A stretch of 64,000 bases of DNA, taken from assembly GCA_015680685.1 (NCBI GenBank), contig MNCI01014546.1, forward strand, positions 358,945 through 422,944, in the 5' to 3' direction. The notes below the pieces were generated by a model, which saw only the letters and a program-made list of their open reading frames with translations, had not been told where the DNA came from and made no database searches. This DNA is from Gnetum montanum. Taxonomy: Eukaryota; Streptophyta; Gnetopsida; Gnetales; Gnetaceae. Made by a program: the position numbers and the translations under genes. Below, one piece after another: positions 22,601 through 34,700 of the stretch; the stretch's first letter is position 1, and each line of letters starts with the position of its first letter.

Positions 22601-23984
22601 TGGGATGTTTCAATCATTTTAGGTGTTTGCATTGTATCATGAAGTAGTACTTTCATCTATAGAAGAATCATTCTTTCTCTTGCTATGAAATGTTATCATG
22701 GTTATGGAATGCAAAAGAGTGTGTAAACACACAAACTAATAGCATGAGCATCATTTGTGCTACCTAGAGCATGTATGTTGCATAATAATAATAATAATAA
22801 GTAGTCATAATAATTGTATGTCTATGAATCACTCATTGGAATAATCAACAACCCAAGGAGATGAAATGGATTGAAATATATGCATACAAAGGATCATGAT
22901 CCTAGGTTTAATGCTAATTCCAAGATGAGTGAAACAAAGGAGAGCTAGTAATCATATAATTTAAATAAGTACAAGTTGATTGTAATTAGTAATATATTTG
23001 TTAAGGTTTCTTGAGATGAAAATTGGGAAATATACATAAGAAAACAATTTATGTGTAGTTTTGAAGTATATACATATAAAGGATAATCATCCAAGGTTTA
23101 ATGTTCATTCCAAGATGAGTGAAATAAAGGAGAGCTCGTAATCATTTGATTTAAATAAGTACAAGTTGATTGTAATCAATAATAGTTTTGTTAAGAATGT
23201 TAAGATGAAGATTAGGAAATATACAAAAGAAAACAATTTACATACAATTTTACAAGCTAGATTAGACTTTGTTATGTGTTAATTTACCTTGCGTTAATCC
23301 CATCTAACCTAACCTAACCTAATCCCACATATCCTTATCATCCAAAATCTATATAATAAGAGGGGGAAGGAAGAGAAAAAGGAGAGAGGCATTATTATTA
23401 TGATAAGTGTTCTATGTAGGAATAAAAGTAGAGGAGGGAAGAAGATTAATATCTTCTGGAACTTTCAAATTTTCATCTACCAAGCTTAAGTGATTTGTCT
23501 TTGGTCTTGTATTTATCTAGATTTAGGAGTTCAAGGTTGATTTGTACCTAAACTAGGAGTTTCATAAGTAATTTTTGGTAGATTAGAACATTCACCATAC
23601 AAACTTGTTGGAGGAGGTGTGCCTCACGAAGGGACTAACAAGCAAGCTTGTGCACAAGGCATTCTCTCTTGCAAATCACATTTGGGGCTTTGTAATGAGC
23701 TAAGCACTTGCATTTTAGTTTTTCCTTATTATTTTAAGAGCTATGAAATTCAATTATTATTGTAAGCTTGGTTATCTTTGGAATGTATGAATTTTTAATG
23801 CAAATGTTGTTATATTTATATAATCTTAACCCTTAGAAAATCATTAGCATTATTAATAGTCTCTATTTAGTAAATATACTATACCACATTTGCTTCACTA
23901 GCTTTGACTATTCTCAGGTTGCCATACCCATAAGTAAGGTGCCCTATGCAATACCTTGTGAAACCATGGTTTTTAGGTGTTATG
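22601..23984. other. Non-coding DNA between element A and the LINE
   Basis: Holds an ATA microsatellite (22786-22801), the 190-base tandem duplication at 22872-23251, a short CTAAC run (23304-23323), and a TATA-like sequence followed by a purine tract (23350-23395). No gene recognised. Confidence 0.4.
22872..23251. repeat. Tandem duplication of a 190-base unit
   Basis: Unit 1 starts at 22872 and unit 2 at 23062. Both share TTTAATG, CCAAGATGAGTGAAA, AAGGAGAGCT and AATAAGTACAAGTTGATTG, and both end near AAGAAAACAATTTA. They have diverged moderately. No coding potential seen. Confidence 0.75.
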
Positions 23985-24420
23985 CATTAGTTAACCATGT
24001 GACCAAATTTTTTGTATCAACAAACTTCACCATTCTACTATTGATCAACTTATCACATTGAAACATCTTATTGATTGTGCATAATGGAAAAATAAAAGAA
24101 CTTTTATTTGCTTTGTGGATTTCTCTAAAGCATATGTTTTATTTATGCAAAGTAAGTTATGTAATATTACAAGACATAGATACTCCTTCATCTTTGATAG
24201 TTGCTATTCAAAGTATTTACCAAGAGGTATATATACAGCTCACTACTATCATAAAAATGTCTTATTTTATAGTGATATTGGGGCGAAACAAGGTTGTCCT
24301 CTTTCACCTACTCTTTTTGATATTTTTATTGATGAACTTGAAGAGTGGATGCTGAAAACTCTAGATAGATACTCTATTAGAATTAATGATCACTTTGCTA
24401 ACCTTTTACTGTATGTTGAT
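23985..24420 (+). pseudogene. LINE (non-LTR) reverse transcriptase, part 1
   Basis: Reverse transcriptase split over two frames: STIDQLI..KHLID-like start, VDFSKAY (block A region), SLIVAIQSIYQEVYIQLT, then IGAKQGCPLSPTLFDIFIDE and LEEWML, the strongly conserved palm motif of plant LINE enzymes. It ends in LLLYVD exactly at the catalytic YxDD motif, where a solo LTR has been inserted. The LINE is already 5'-truncated or decayed beyond recognition left of 23985. Confidence 0.8.
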
Positions 24421-25446
24421 TGATAAGCATCGGGTACCCCTTCATCTAACCATATGAATCACAAGTATTCATGCATGATCTAGTTGAACTCTATGGATGG
24501 GACTAGTTGTGACATCTAGATTGTTAAACATTGATTGCAGGATGTTGTCTTTCCACTTGGACTAGTGGTAGCTTTGTCATGTATGGTTTAGTCCAAAGTG
24601 AGGCATATAATAATTAATGTTGTTAGGCTATGATTACTCCTAGTGATAAACATGATTGGGGATGAAATTTAGTCCCAAGTCGAAGTAATGATGGTAATGT
24701 AAATCTACTCTATCCTAGGCTAATGTTTATTTGATCTTGACTTACCGTACACACCTTGGACTCATGAAACCATTTTTGGGTTACTAAGCATTATGCTACT
24801 AGGCAAACCAAGCTATAACACTACTAGGATTACCAAACAATTGCACTTAAATGTTCAAAACTAGTCATACTCATTCTGCTTTACTAATGAACAAGAAAGT
24901 AAAGTACTTGGAAGTGTAAATGATTAAACTAAGAAAACAATAAGAACTACCCTAAGTAAAATAGTAAAACTAAGTAGATGTTGCAATGATGAAAAGAAAT
25001 CTCAATCTTGTTTTTTGAACATGAATTGTGCCCAAGTACACTTCACTCAAATAAAAATTTTGTACAACTACTCAACACCACACTATAGGCATTCATTCTA
25101 TTACTAAAGCTATAAAAGAAAACTACAAGAATCTAACTAAGGATGGAATGAAACTTATTTGGATCCATGCACCTAAGTGTTGTATTTATAGGCTACACAC
25201 ATCCTGCAATATCATATCTATGATGTCATAATATGTGCTAGGATAATAGATATACGACATCATATATATGATATCTTGGATGAAGAAACATTGACTTTAT
25301 CAAATAGATGTGGCATTGCATCTATGACATCGTAGATGCGACGTAGTAGCTATTATGTAGCAGCCAAATGAGACACATCAACAAGGATTCTACACCACAT
25401 ATGCAATGTAGCATCTACAACATCTCATCCAACTAATGATTCACCA
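24421..25446 (-). mobile_element. Solo LTR of the Athila/Tat-like family inside the LINE
   Basis: Starts TGATAAGCATCGGG, ends TTCACCA, and is flanked by TTGAT (24416-24420) and CTGAT (25447-25451), a 5-base duplication with one mismatch. The interior is collinear with the LTRs of A and C, including a minus-strand TATAAATA (25190-25183) followed upstream by an expanded cluster of ATGACATCATA-type repeats. There is no internal region, so it is a recombination product of a full element. LINE coding resumes directly after it. Confidence 0.7.
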
Positions 25447-26058
25447 CTGATAATGTAGCTCTCATCTTCAACTCTAAGGAAAGGTTGCAACAAATGCTTA
25501 CTTTTTAAGGTGATTTTTGCCAATGTTTAGACATGAAAGTTAATGTATAAAAAAAAAATTATGATATGTGGTGTTAGGAATAATGATTACTCTCTCACTA
25601 TTGGAAAGGACCTAGTGAATATGATACCAACTTACAAATACCTTGGTCTATATCTTTCTCACAATCACAAGTGGAAGATTTGTATTAAATAAAGGATTGC
25701 AAGTAGATTAGGAGTCTTATTTGATTTAAAAAGAAGATGTTAGAAGCAATTTGTCTTAACTTGGGAAATCAAAAAATAGTTATTTTGTTCTTTCGTGCAA
25801 CCAACTCTTTTGTATGGGTATGCAATGTGGGCTCATGGACTTGCTAGAAACTATTAGATGAAAATAAAAGAAGTGTAAAGCATTTTTTGGTCAAAGAATT
25901 TTGGGTTAAAAGGCATGCAGAATATGATTTGTTGCTTTTTGAAGCTAGTATCATGCCTTTAGAGATAAAAGCTCTTTTTGATTTTGCAACATATGTTCAT
26001 AGTCTCTTCTATAGCACAACAGCTAAATTTTCGAAGGAAGTCTTAGTTTCTATGAAAT
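25447..26058 (+). pseudogene. LINE reverse transcriptase, part 2 (after the solo LTR)
   Basis: Continues with a DNVALIFNSKE-like stretch, then LQQML, FCQCLDMKVNV, YKYLGLYLSHNHKWKICIK, QPTLLYGYAMWAHGLARN and LLLFEASIMPLEIKALFDFA, the thumb and C-terminal connection of LINE enzymes. Frame changes and TAG stops are present. It is cut at 26058 by element C. Confidence 0.75.
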
Positions 26059-26948
26059 TGATGAGTAGTGAAGAAATTCAACACCCAACCATAGAAGATA
26101 TGAGTGTTCACATGTAGCCCAATTATAATTCATGGACAAGGCAATGTGAATATGCTAGTAATTGGTTCAAGTTTAGGATCGTTTCCTTCCCATGTGGAGC
26201 TAGTATAATCCATGTATATGGTTTAGCTCTTAGTGAAGTATATGATAAGTGATGTTGTGTTGGCCATATCTCCTAGCTACAATGGTAAAGTATGAAAATG
26301 ATTCTAAGTCTAGGAAAATGGTAGAATAATCTACTCTAGCCTAGAGTGATGAACATCTATTCCTGGCTTGTTGTACGTGCCTTGGGCTCATGTAACCATT
26401 CTTGGGATTACCAAGTGACTTCACTAATAAGAGAATCAAGTGAAACCACTATTGGGTTACCAGATGATCACACTTATAGTTCAAAACTAGTTGTACTCAT
26501 TTCGCTTTACTAATGAACAAAGAAAGTAAAGTACTTAGAAATGTAACTAATTAAACGAGGAAAATAGTAAGAATTATGCTAAGTGAAATAATAAGAATTA
26601 TGCTAAGTAAAATAATAAGGCTAAGTGGATGCTACAAGGATGGAAAGCAATCTCGATCTTTATTTCCATCATGAACTATGCCCAAGCATACTTCACTTGA
26701 ATAAAGACTTTAGACAACTGCTCAACATTACACTACAGACATTCACTTTATAGTTGAACTATGAAAACAAATTGCAAGAGTCTACCTAAAGTTGGAATGA
26801 AAAGTTTGGACCATCCACCTAAGTATAGTATTTATAGGCCTACACATGTTTGCAATATCGAATATGCAACATCGTAGCTTGTGCCTTGATATCAAGGATC
26901 CAATATTATAGCTCTAATATCATAACCGGTCAAAAACACAATTTATCA
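26059..26948 (-). repeat. 3' LTR of element C
   Basis: 890 bases. The minus strand begins TGATAAATTG and ends CTACTCATCA. TATA box at 26836-26829. Upstream cluster with GATATCAAGGATCCAATATT. Confidence 0.75.
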
Positions 26949-26985
26949 TACCCCCACAACTGACTAGAAACTCATCCTTGAGTTA
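26949..26985 (-). promoter_or_regulatory. Polypurine tract region of element C
   Basis: Minus strand GAGTTTCTAGTCAGTTGTGG then GGGTA, directly before the 3' LTR. Confidence 0.55.
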
Positions 26986-27153
26986 AAACAATATGAGGAT
27001 AGAGTTCCTTACAAAATTGGGAAGTATATTTACATGACATTGACTACTAAATACATGACTCTTGAATGTCATAGTGGTGTTTTACAAACATTTACACAAG
27101 ACATGACATGACAATTTTTACAAGAAATAAAATTTGGTGAAGCTTGATGTAGT

Positions 27154-29828
27154 CTACGTAGTTCCTGGTGGTGGTTGCTCCTCCATTGGTTTCTTTCCCT
27201 TATTTCTAGGCTTCTGGAACTTGTATTGATTCAGGAGTGCCTAATGCTTTTCCTCGTTCATTCTTTGGTCATGTACCATCCATGCTTTTTGTGCAATGTG
27301 TGATAGAGTGGGTACATCTCATGGGCATAGTAGCTATGGAAGCATTTGATTTCTAGGTTGCAAACTATCTTCTCTCCTCTTCAAATTCTCTAACCTTTTC
27401 ATCTAATTCATGGTAGTTGGACAACCTTTTGGCCAAGTTTGCTACTACATCTTTTTTCCCTTAATAGTCAACCTTAACTACTTCCAATTTAGAAGTTTCC
27501 ACTTGGAGTTTCTGTAAAACATCTTTGTGATCTACAAACACTTTCTCATATAAGGCATATGTGGCTACTACTTACTATTCTAGATGGTTTCTAGACCTAC
27601 TTGTTGTTAACTTGGCCATGTTAGCGAAATGAAGGTTAGCTAATCCCATGTACTCTTTTAGGTCCTTGATCTACAAGTATTTATTCTTCACTTCCACTTC
27701 TTGAACATGAGTGTAACTATCCAGGATGGGTTGTGAGTCAAGATTGTGTGTTGAAATGGAGCTAATTTTGGCTTTGGCCATCTGGATCTCTTGTTCATTG
27801 ATTTGCTTGTACATGCCCACTTGATCACGGAAGTGTTTCTTGAGCCTTTTGTGCTTCTTTGTCTCATTCTACCATGCATTGATTTCAATAGCTAACTTTT
27901 GTTAGATGTTGCATACCTCCTTCATTGAGAGGGTTCTATTTTGTCTTGCAAGGGAGCTCATGTCTTGGTTGACCCTTACTAGTTGTTCCCTTAATTGGTG
28001 GATGCTCTCCTTCAAGATGTTTTTCTACTTTTCCATAATGATCAATCTCATATTGCTAATAGCAAGTTATTTATTTTCTTCTTGGATTGCAGTGAGTGCC
28101 TTAACATGTGCATATATTTGTGATTCCTTTATGGAGGCATTTTACACTACTTTCTCCTTTTTGTTCTCTATTTGGTTATTCTAATTAATCAAGAGATTTA
28201 TCTACTTTTACTAAAATTATTCCATCTGGTTAGGTGTAATGAATTATATGAGATCTTTACATTCAGCTCTCAAGGCTGTAAGCTCTTTTTGATTTTGCAT
28301 GCTCTACCTTGGTTTCTTTCATAACCAGTTTTCCTCTAGTAGCAATTAGCTCCAATTGCACTACAATGACATCACTTGGGATGTCGAAGAGTGTTGTCAT
28401 GACTTGTTCAGTTTGTAGTAGTTGATTAAGCATCTTCATGGCTAATAGGAGTCACTAAGATTCTAGTGAACATTTGAGCATCTCTGGCTTTAGTTAAATC
28501 TATCGGTGGCACAACAGGTACAATAAAAGATTCTTTGATGTGATAAGTGATCAACTGTGCTGCTCCCACTACATCTTGGTCAAACATTACCATGACTATG
28601 CCTCCTTCTTCTATATCTAGCACCACTTGAAATGATGTAGTGTTCCTAGAGATTTGTAGTGCTCCTGACTATAGTGAAATTTGTCCACTTCTAGGATCTG
28701 TTGAAATGGTAGGCTATGTGGTACTATTGATACATCTATAGAGGTTGGCTTCCTTCCTTGTTCCCCAACTAATAATCTCTACAATTTTTTGTAGATGACT
28801 CATTGATAGTGTGTAGTCTTGTGGTGATGGCACTAGAACTTGCTATTGCTACTATTTTTGTTATTCCTATTATTGCTCTTGCTCTTATTCTTGTTGCTCT
28901 TCACCCTGATCCTTCTTGGGTGGTGTTGGTTTGAGCAATTTAGCATATGAAGCATTCTAAGCTTTCTTGAGAGTGTCATTGGTGTATCCCAAGGTTCTAG
29001 CCTACTTGCATAGTTTCCTAATAAGGCAAGGGAATGGAAGTATTAGTTTCCCTATCTTTCTTTCTTCAAACTACCTTTGAATCTCCATAAAGTAGAGTTG
29101 TGCGATATTGGCATTGCATTTTCCCATTAGGATCGTACTTCCTTTGGCTACATAAGTGGATAGCCTATTTAGTCCTTTGGTCGGGAAGAAGTGATAAGTG
29201 CCAATTTTGAAATAGATTTGCTCCTCTAGAGTTAGCTCACTATATCCCTTATCTTCCTTACCATATGTCCATTTTAGCCATAATTCCTAATTTTAGCATA
29301 TGATATTGTGGATAGATGTGCTATTTTTTCCCCTTTATTTGGTATGTTCAATGCTTTTGCTATTACCTTGGTTAAGGATGAGACTGAGACTCCTCCAATG
29401 TTAATTGTGGTGTCCTCTTCTTTGTTGTGCCAGAACTAATAGGTTTCTCCAAGGTACCATTCACCACTATCAGATAGGATAGGCCATAGTGGTGATGCCT
29501 TAAGTTGTTTCCTTACTGCTTCTAGCATAAATTCCATGAATGGGCCAAAGTTCATCTCCATAATGACTGTGGTCAAAATTAATCTTTCTTGAATAACTTG
29601 GAGATAGTCTTTTGACAACGTGAGGTGTTGTCTTTTCACTTGCAATTCTTTTGCCTCTCCTTGGGCCAATTGTTTAGTAGCAAGAGTTTTTTGATGGATA
29701 CTAAATGATTGGGCTTTTTTCTCCTCATGTTTTGGTTCTTGTCCTTTGGTTTGGCCTCTACCTTGGTCTCTTGGTCGTTTGCTTATGCCTTGTGAGGGTT
29801 CTCCTTGTGCTCCTCTCTTTGGGACCAT
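27154..29828 (-). pseudogene. Extra 3' ORF of element C/E
   Basis: ATG at 29828 (MVPKRGAQGEPSQGISKRPR) to TAG at 27154 after EEQPPPGTT, about 890 codons. The first 131 codons are open, then Y-TAG-FWHN stands where the D copy has YQFWHN, a CAG-to-TAG change. A middle segment reads YHIKESFIVPVVPPIDLTKA (28550-28480), near-identical in D. The C-terminal half is coiled coil. Same architecture as the copies in A and D: basic N-terminus, compact domain, coiled coil, acidic-proline tail. Role unknown. Confidence 0.6.
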
Positions 29829-30187
29829 CTACAACCATTCAAGGGTTTGGAATTACTAAGGTATTCTCATATATTCTTAATAGTTCCATACCTTACACAT
29901 ACCCTTAGTTATGTTAAGTCCTTAGTTTATTGTGATTGTAGAGTTAGAAAAAATTCAAAAAAATTTTCCATAAGTGTTAGTTTCTTTATGTCTCCTCACA
30001 GTTATCTATTTCATTCTTATTTATGGCTCATAATGATGGTTATGGTTCCTTAAGAGCATTATTTAAGTGTTTCTGGCATTAATATGATTAATTATATTAA
30101 AAATTTGCAAGTTTCACTTTACACTTACCCTTAAAATACCTTTTGGGTGTTAGAAAATTTTGAAAAATTGACTTAGATTTTCCTCAC

Positions 30188-30206
30188 TAGCACCCCCCAC
30201 AACTAA
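30188..30206 (-). promoter_or_regulatory. Internal purine-rich tract of element C/E
   Basis: Minus strand TTTTAGTTGTGGGGGGTG, almost the same as the polypurine tract before its 3' LTR (CAGTTGTGGGGGTA). Confidence 0.4.
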
Positions 30207-30378
30207 AATGAGCACTCTGAGATTAGATAGACATGAAAATCACAAAATTCAGAATGATAACATGCAAGATATGGCTTGGGGAAGCTAGGAGGTCAGAGCT
30301 CTTTGAGTAGGAAGATAAATTACAAAAACTCCTTTAGCTACTTAACTAAAAAATGAAGAATTTAGCTAAGTCCCCATG

Positions 30379-30465
30379 GTATATATAGTTTTTAAGGACC
30401 TAATATTAGAGATCCGACATCAAGGATCTAATATTGGGGTTGACTTGATATTGGAGCCCAAAAAT
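30379..30465 (-). promoter_or_regulatory. Putative internal promoter of element C/E
   Basis: Minus-strand TATATATAC (30387-30379). It is preceded by a cluster (30395-30460) with plus-strand ATCAAGGATCTAATATT, matching ATCAAGGATCCAATATT upstream of the TATA box in this element's own LTR (26893-26909). It lies about 550 bases upstream of the 3' ORF start. Confidence 0.5.
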
Positions 30466-30469
30466 ATTC

Positions 30470-31640
30470 AGTTTTCATGAAGTTCTAAGGGGAAAAATAA
30501 TTCCTTTGAATGTCTAGAAGGTTTAAAGGTTACTCAGAGGGTCTGCATGATGGATGTATGCATATTTTTCGAGAGTTTGTCATTGAAAGTTCATAAAGAA
30601 GAAATTTTGAGATACAAAATTTATAAGATGGATTAGAAGGGTAATGAATCCATGTTGTTAGAATAGATAATGTAAATGATATGGGAAGTTTTATTGATGG
30701 TCGTTGATGCTAGAAGGATCAAGATGATGTGGAATCACTTAGTAGGTATAAGGTACAATAGTTATACAAGCTTCTCCAAGCTCTAGCCCTTAATGCCCAT
30801 GTATAACCACATCCAAAATGTCCTTAGGCACTTAAGGAGTTGAATGTTACACATGTTTAGCAAAACATACATGTTAGTACCACCAAAATGAGAAAATAGC
30901 ACTTTGTTATACAAAATCATAAGTTATGACTACTCTTATAGTGAGATGAGATGGACTTAGAAGGGATTGTAGAAAATGGGACATGAGGTATCTTACTGTA
31001 AGCATAATGAATTCTTGTGTTTTATTAGTGGTTAAAGTAATCATAAGCCTTTTTGTCCAAGATTCAAACCAAGTCTATACCACACTTCAGTGACATCACA
31101 TCATTTCATCTCTTGGAGCTACAATTGTAAGACTATTGATGTTGCAAGGAGTATTGCCACTTGGCGTATTGCCCAAGGTAGGAGTTTTATTCATGGCACT
31201 TTATTTTATTTTTAGATTTCTAGAAAGCTACCTACCTTTAGGCACGGGTAACATGTCTTTCTAGTGGGACCCCCAAAATTTGTTTTGTGCTCTTTTATGT
31301 TTATCTGTGTCAACCTTTCAAGGTAGCACTTATTTTACTCTTACATCCATTTTTTGTTAAATCTACAATGATGTAATACAACCTTAGCAACATGATAGAA
31401 CTCATAATAATAATCCAAAAGAATTCACAAATCCCCTTGATGTTACATACTTTTCATTCCCACTTGGTTCTTCACTTTTTGATCCATGCGTAATGATCAT
31501 AAGTTTATTCTTAGTTGTATGGTGGAAAAAAATATCATTATGGCCATGGTAAGAACTTCTTATTAATGGAATGGGTGGATGGTTCGTGTAGGCTCACTGT
31601 TTAAATAATCAGTCCCTTATGACTTGATAACATAGAGGAA
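30470..31640 (-). other. Conserved non-coding block of element C/E
   Basis: Counterpart of 16560-17760 and 46560-47780. The run CTTTAGGCACGGGTAACATG then TCTTTCTAGTGGGACCC (31230-31272) and the run ending in AAGGAGTTGAATGT (30833-30846) recur in element A. Confidence 0.5.
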
Positions 31641-31689
31641 TCTTCACCTTATTGGACTACATCTTGTCTTTTTTCGTAACATGTCTTAT

Positions 31690-31900
31690 TGGTAAGCAAA
31701 ATTATTTACAAAGGGTTTAAAAACAAAGTATGAGAGAAATGAAAAAGATAGTAAGAATTTTGAAAAGGTGTAAAGAATGGAAAATGTTAAGGAATTGAAA
31801 AATATATCAAAGGTTGTCAAAAATTTAAGAAATGAAAAGTATCAAAGAATAATAAAACATTAAAGAGTGTGAAAAATCGAAAGAAAATAAAAAATTTTGT
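31690..31900 (-). other. Pyrimidine-rich tract of element C/E
   Basis: A run of T with some C on the coding strand, between the integrase end and the conserved non-coding block. Confidence 0.4.
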
Positions 31901-31959
31901 AAGGTGCCTACAATTCTAAATTGACACTCCCATGATTATTATTAAGATTACGTAAATGA

Positions 31960-33290
31960 AATATAGAACAAGTAGAAGACTGGTGGGTAGGTTGGGTAGA
32001 TTTATTGAAACATCCATAATATGGTTTGACTTGTTAGATATTGACAAGGATAAGATTATGTGGACAAGATGGGTGGTCTTATGTGGATAGGATGGGTGGT
32101 GGATATGTAAGGCACCAGATGGATAAGTGGCTCATACAATGTATGGTCCCTCCCAAAGTGTCTAAAACTTAGCTTCTTAGGGTAAATGACTAGGATTATA
32201 ATAAAGGACCTTGTCATTTGGTTGTATGGTTACATGTCTTATCCATGTATCGTGCTTAAGTTTGGACAGTGCTAATAGAATTCACTACTCATAAGTGCTA
32301 CTAGTCAATTCTCATTTAGAAGATTTAGGTTCATTATATGTTCCTTTTATGATAAGCTTAGATTAAGATCAAGTTGACTAGTAGTAGCTAAAGTGTGAAG
32401 CTTTGCCTGGATTGGGAGCATTGGCAACTTGCCATAGACTAACTCATATTGTGTATATCCTATAGGTAGTTTTCAGGATATTCTATAGACCCATAGAGCA
32501 TCATTTAATTTACTACTCCAATCCCTTCTAAACCTACTAACTATCTTAGTGAGTATTCTAGTAATTTCATGGTTAGTTACTTCAGCTTGAGCATTTGCTT
32601 GGGGATGATATGGTGTTGTTAGCTTATGGTTTACCCCAAGTTATTGCATGAGTTTCTTAAATGTAGCACCAATGAAATGAGTCATGTTATCTAATATAAG
32701 CATTCTTAGTACTCTAAATCTATTCACTACATGTTGTTGGAAAAATTTGGTAGTTGTCTTTGTTGTACAATCTTTTACTACTACTACCTCTACCCACTTT
32801 GTGCAGTAATCCACAATCACAATAATTACACTTTTTGGTTTGACATAATTTGAATGGGTCCTATAAAATCAATTCCTCATACATCAAAAGGTTCCAATGG
32901 CTATATCTAGTGTTGTGGCCCTTCATATCTAGTCATAATTCCTCCATCCCTTTGGTAGCATTCACAAGATTATGCAAAAATGTAGACATCTCTGAATAAA
33001 GTAGGCCAAAAGTATCCTACCATCAATAGTTCGAGTGTTGTTCTATGCCTTGCATAGTGGCCACCACATGGGCCTTCATGGATGTCTTATAAAACTTTCT
33101 TCTAGTCACATTCTAGCATATACCATCTAACAAGCCCATCTACATGGATCTTGTATAGATTGCCATTGATTTCCATATACTATTTTGCTCTGTAGAGAAA
33201 TTGCTCATCTTGTTTTCTACTCCATTCAATAGGAAGCTCTTGTGTTATTAGATAAGTCAAGTACTCTACAATTCATGTCTTTCTTATTAA
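31960..33290 (-). pseudogene. int: Integrase of element C/E, broken
   Basis: Zinc-binding region: GGHYARHRTTLELL and CECYQRDG (33090-32955). Catalytic core: GIDFIGP (first Asp, near 32865), LILDNMTHF (second Asp, near 32695), PYHPQANAQAEVTNHEITRI (catalytic Glu, near 32600). These are the D,D-35-E landmarks of Ty3/gypsy integrases and match the Athila/Tat group. A C-terminal WEGPYIV-like segment follows near 32150. In-frame stops, several of them TAG, inactivate it. Confidence 0.7.
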
Positions 33291-33329
33291 ATCTACAACC
33301 TTTATCATTCTCGTAAATAGATACTCATT

Positions 33330-33840
33330 GGGAAATCATTTTGACAAAGGTTCCACTTGATTCTCTGAATCCCATTTCAACCTAGATAAATGATTAGCTA
33401 CTACATTTTTTGTTCCTTTCTTATCTATCATTGTGATGTCAAACTCTTGAATAATCACAAGTCATCTCATCACTTTGGGACTAATTGTTGGCTTGTTCAT
33501 CAGAAATTGAATGGCACTATGATCAATGTGGACATAAATTTAGTAACCAAGCATATAATGTCTAAATTTTTCAAGTACATACACCACGGCCATCAGCTCC
33601 TTTTCAATTATGGTGTAATCTAATTGTACTTTGGTGATGCTCCTGCTAGCACAATGTATGTAGGATGGTCTTTTCTGATCATCAAGTTATGTCAATATTG
33701 CACCAAGCACATAGTTGGAAGCATTAGTTATGATATGAAAAAGCTTGGATCAATGTAGATCTTGGAGGATTAGTGTCTCTACTAATTTCTACTTCAAAGA
33801 TTTAAATTCCTTTTCACATGACTTAGTCCACTCAAAGGAT
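33330..33840 (-). pseudogene. rnh: RNase H of element C/E, broken
   Basis: LDYTIIEKELMAVVYVLEKF then RHYMLGY (33620-33540), VHIDHSAIQFLMNKPTISPK (33530-33475) and KKGTKNVVANHLSRL (33425-33380). These contain the conserved Glu and Asp residues of gypsy RNase H. It follows reverse transcriptase directly as part of the same polyprotein. A few stops are present. Confidence 0.7.
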
Positions 33841-34700
33841 GCATCGTTCTTCATGAGCTCTACAAGTAGTTTGGATATCTTAGAAAAGTTTTTGATGAAC
33901 CTCTTATAGTATCTCGTATGGTCCAAAAAGGATATTATATCGTTCATTGTTTGTGGGCATTAAGTGATGTTTTGGATGACTCTAATCTTTTTAAGATCTA
34001 CCTTTATACCCTTATGGAAGATTTTGTGTTCCAAAACTATGCCCTCCTACACCATGAGACGACTCTTCTACCAGTTGAGCTTTAGATTGGTTTCAACACA
34101 TCTTTTAAGTACCTACTTTAACCGGTTCAATGCTTGTTTGAAATCTAGCTTGTATGTGGAAAAGTCGTCCATGAAAACTTCAACACCATTACTTATTTGC
34201 TTTTAGAAGATACTTAGGACTAGTCTCTAGAAATTTGTTGATGCATTGCAAAGACCGAAATACATTTGTTTGTAAGAAAACATTTACCATGGGTTGGTAG
34301 ACATGATTTTGTCTTAGTTTTCAAGTGCAATTTAGATTTGATTGTATCTACTATACCCATCCAAAAAATGGTAATACTCATGTCCTAAAATTATGTTCAG
34401 GACTTGATCAACAAGTGGCAATGGAAAGTGATCCTTAAATATGGTTGAGTTCAACATTCAAAAATCAATGCAAATATGCCATTTGCCTTTCTTCTTTGGA
34501 ACTATCACTAAAGGAATTGCACATTCACTTTTCGTAACAGGATAGATGAATCTTTCCTTTAGCAACTTTTCCAATTCTTGCTTGACTACCTCCTTGAGCT
34601 TAGGATTGAGCCTTCATTGAGGTTGGTGTTTTGCTTTGACTGTAGAATTAGTATAAATCCAATGTTGACAAATTCGTGGATCAATTTCTGTGATCTCATC
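33841..34700 (-). pseudogene. rt: Reverse transcriptase of copy E, broken
   Basis: Reads the Athila/Tat pattern QRxNPKLKE...VKQELEKLL, a decayed VVPKK, LDGYSRYNQI (near 34350), and the catalytic FMDDFS (near 34170). It then reads the connection toward RNase H, near 33900. It is homologous along its length to the fragment at 39141-39975, so the nest holds two copies of this domain. Stops are present. Confidence 0.7.

Noticed and set aside
23304-23323. CTAAC repeats resembling telomeric DNA
   Set aside because: Only about four units, and the plant telomere unit is TTTAGGG; best read as a chance or microsatellite run.
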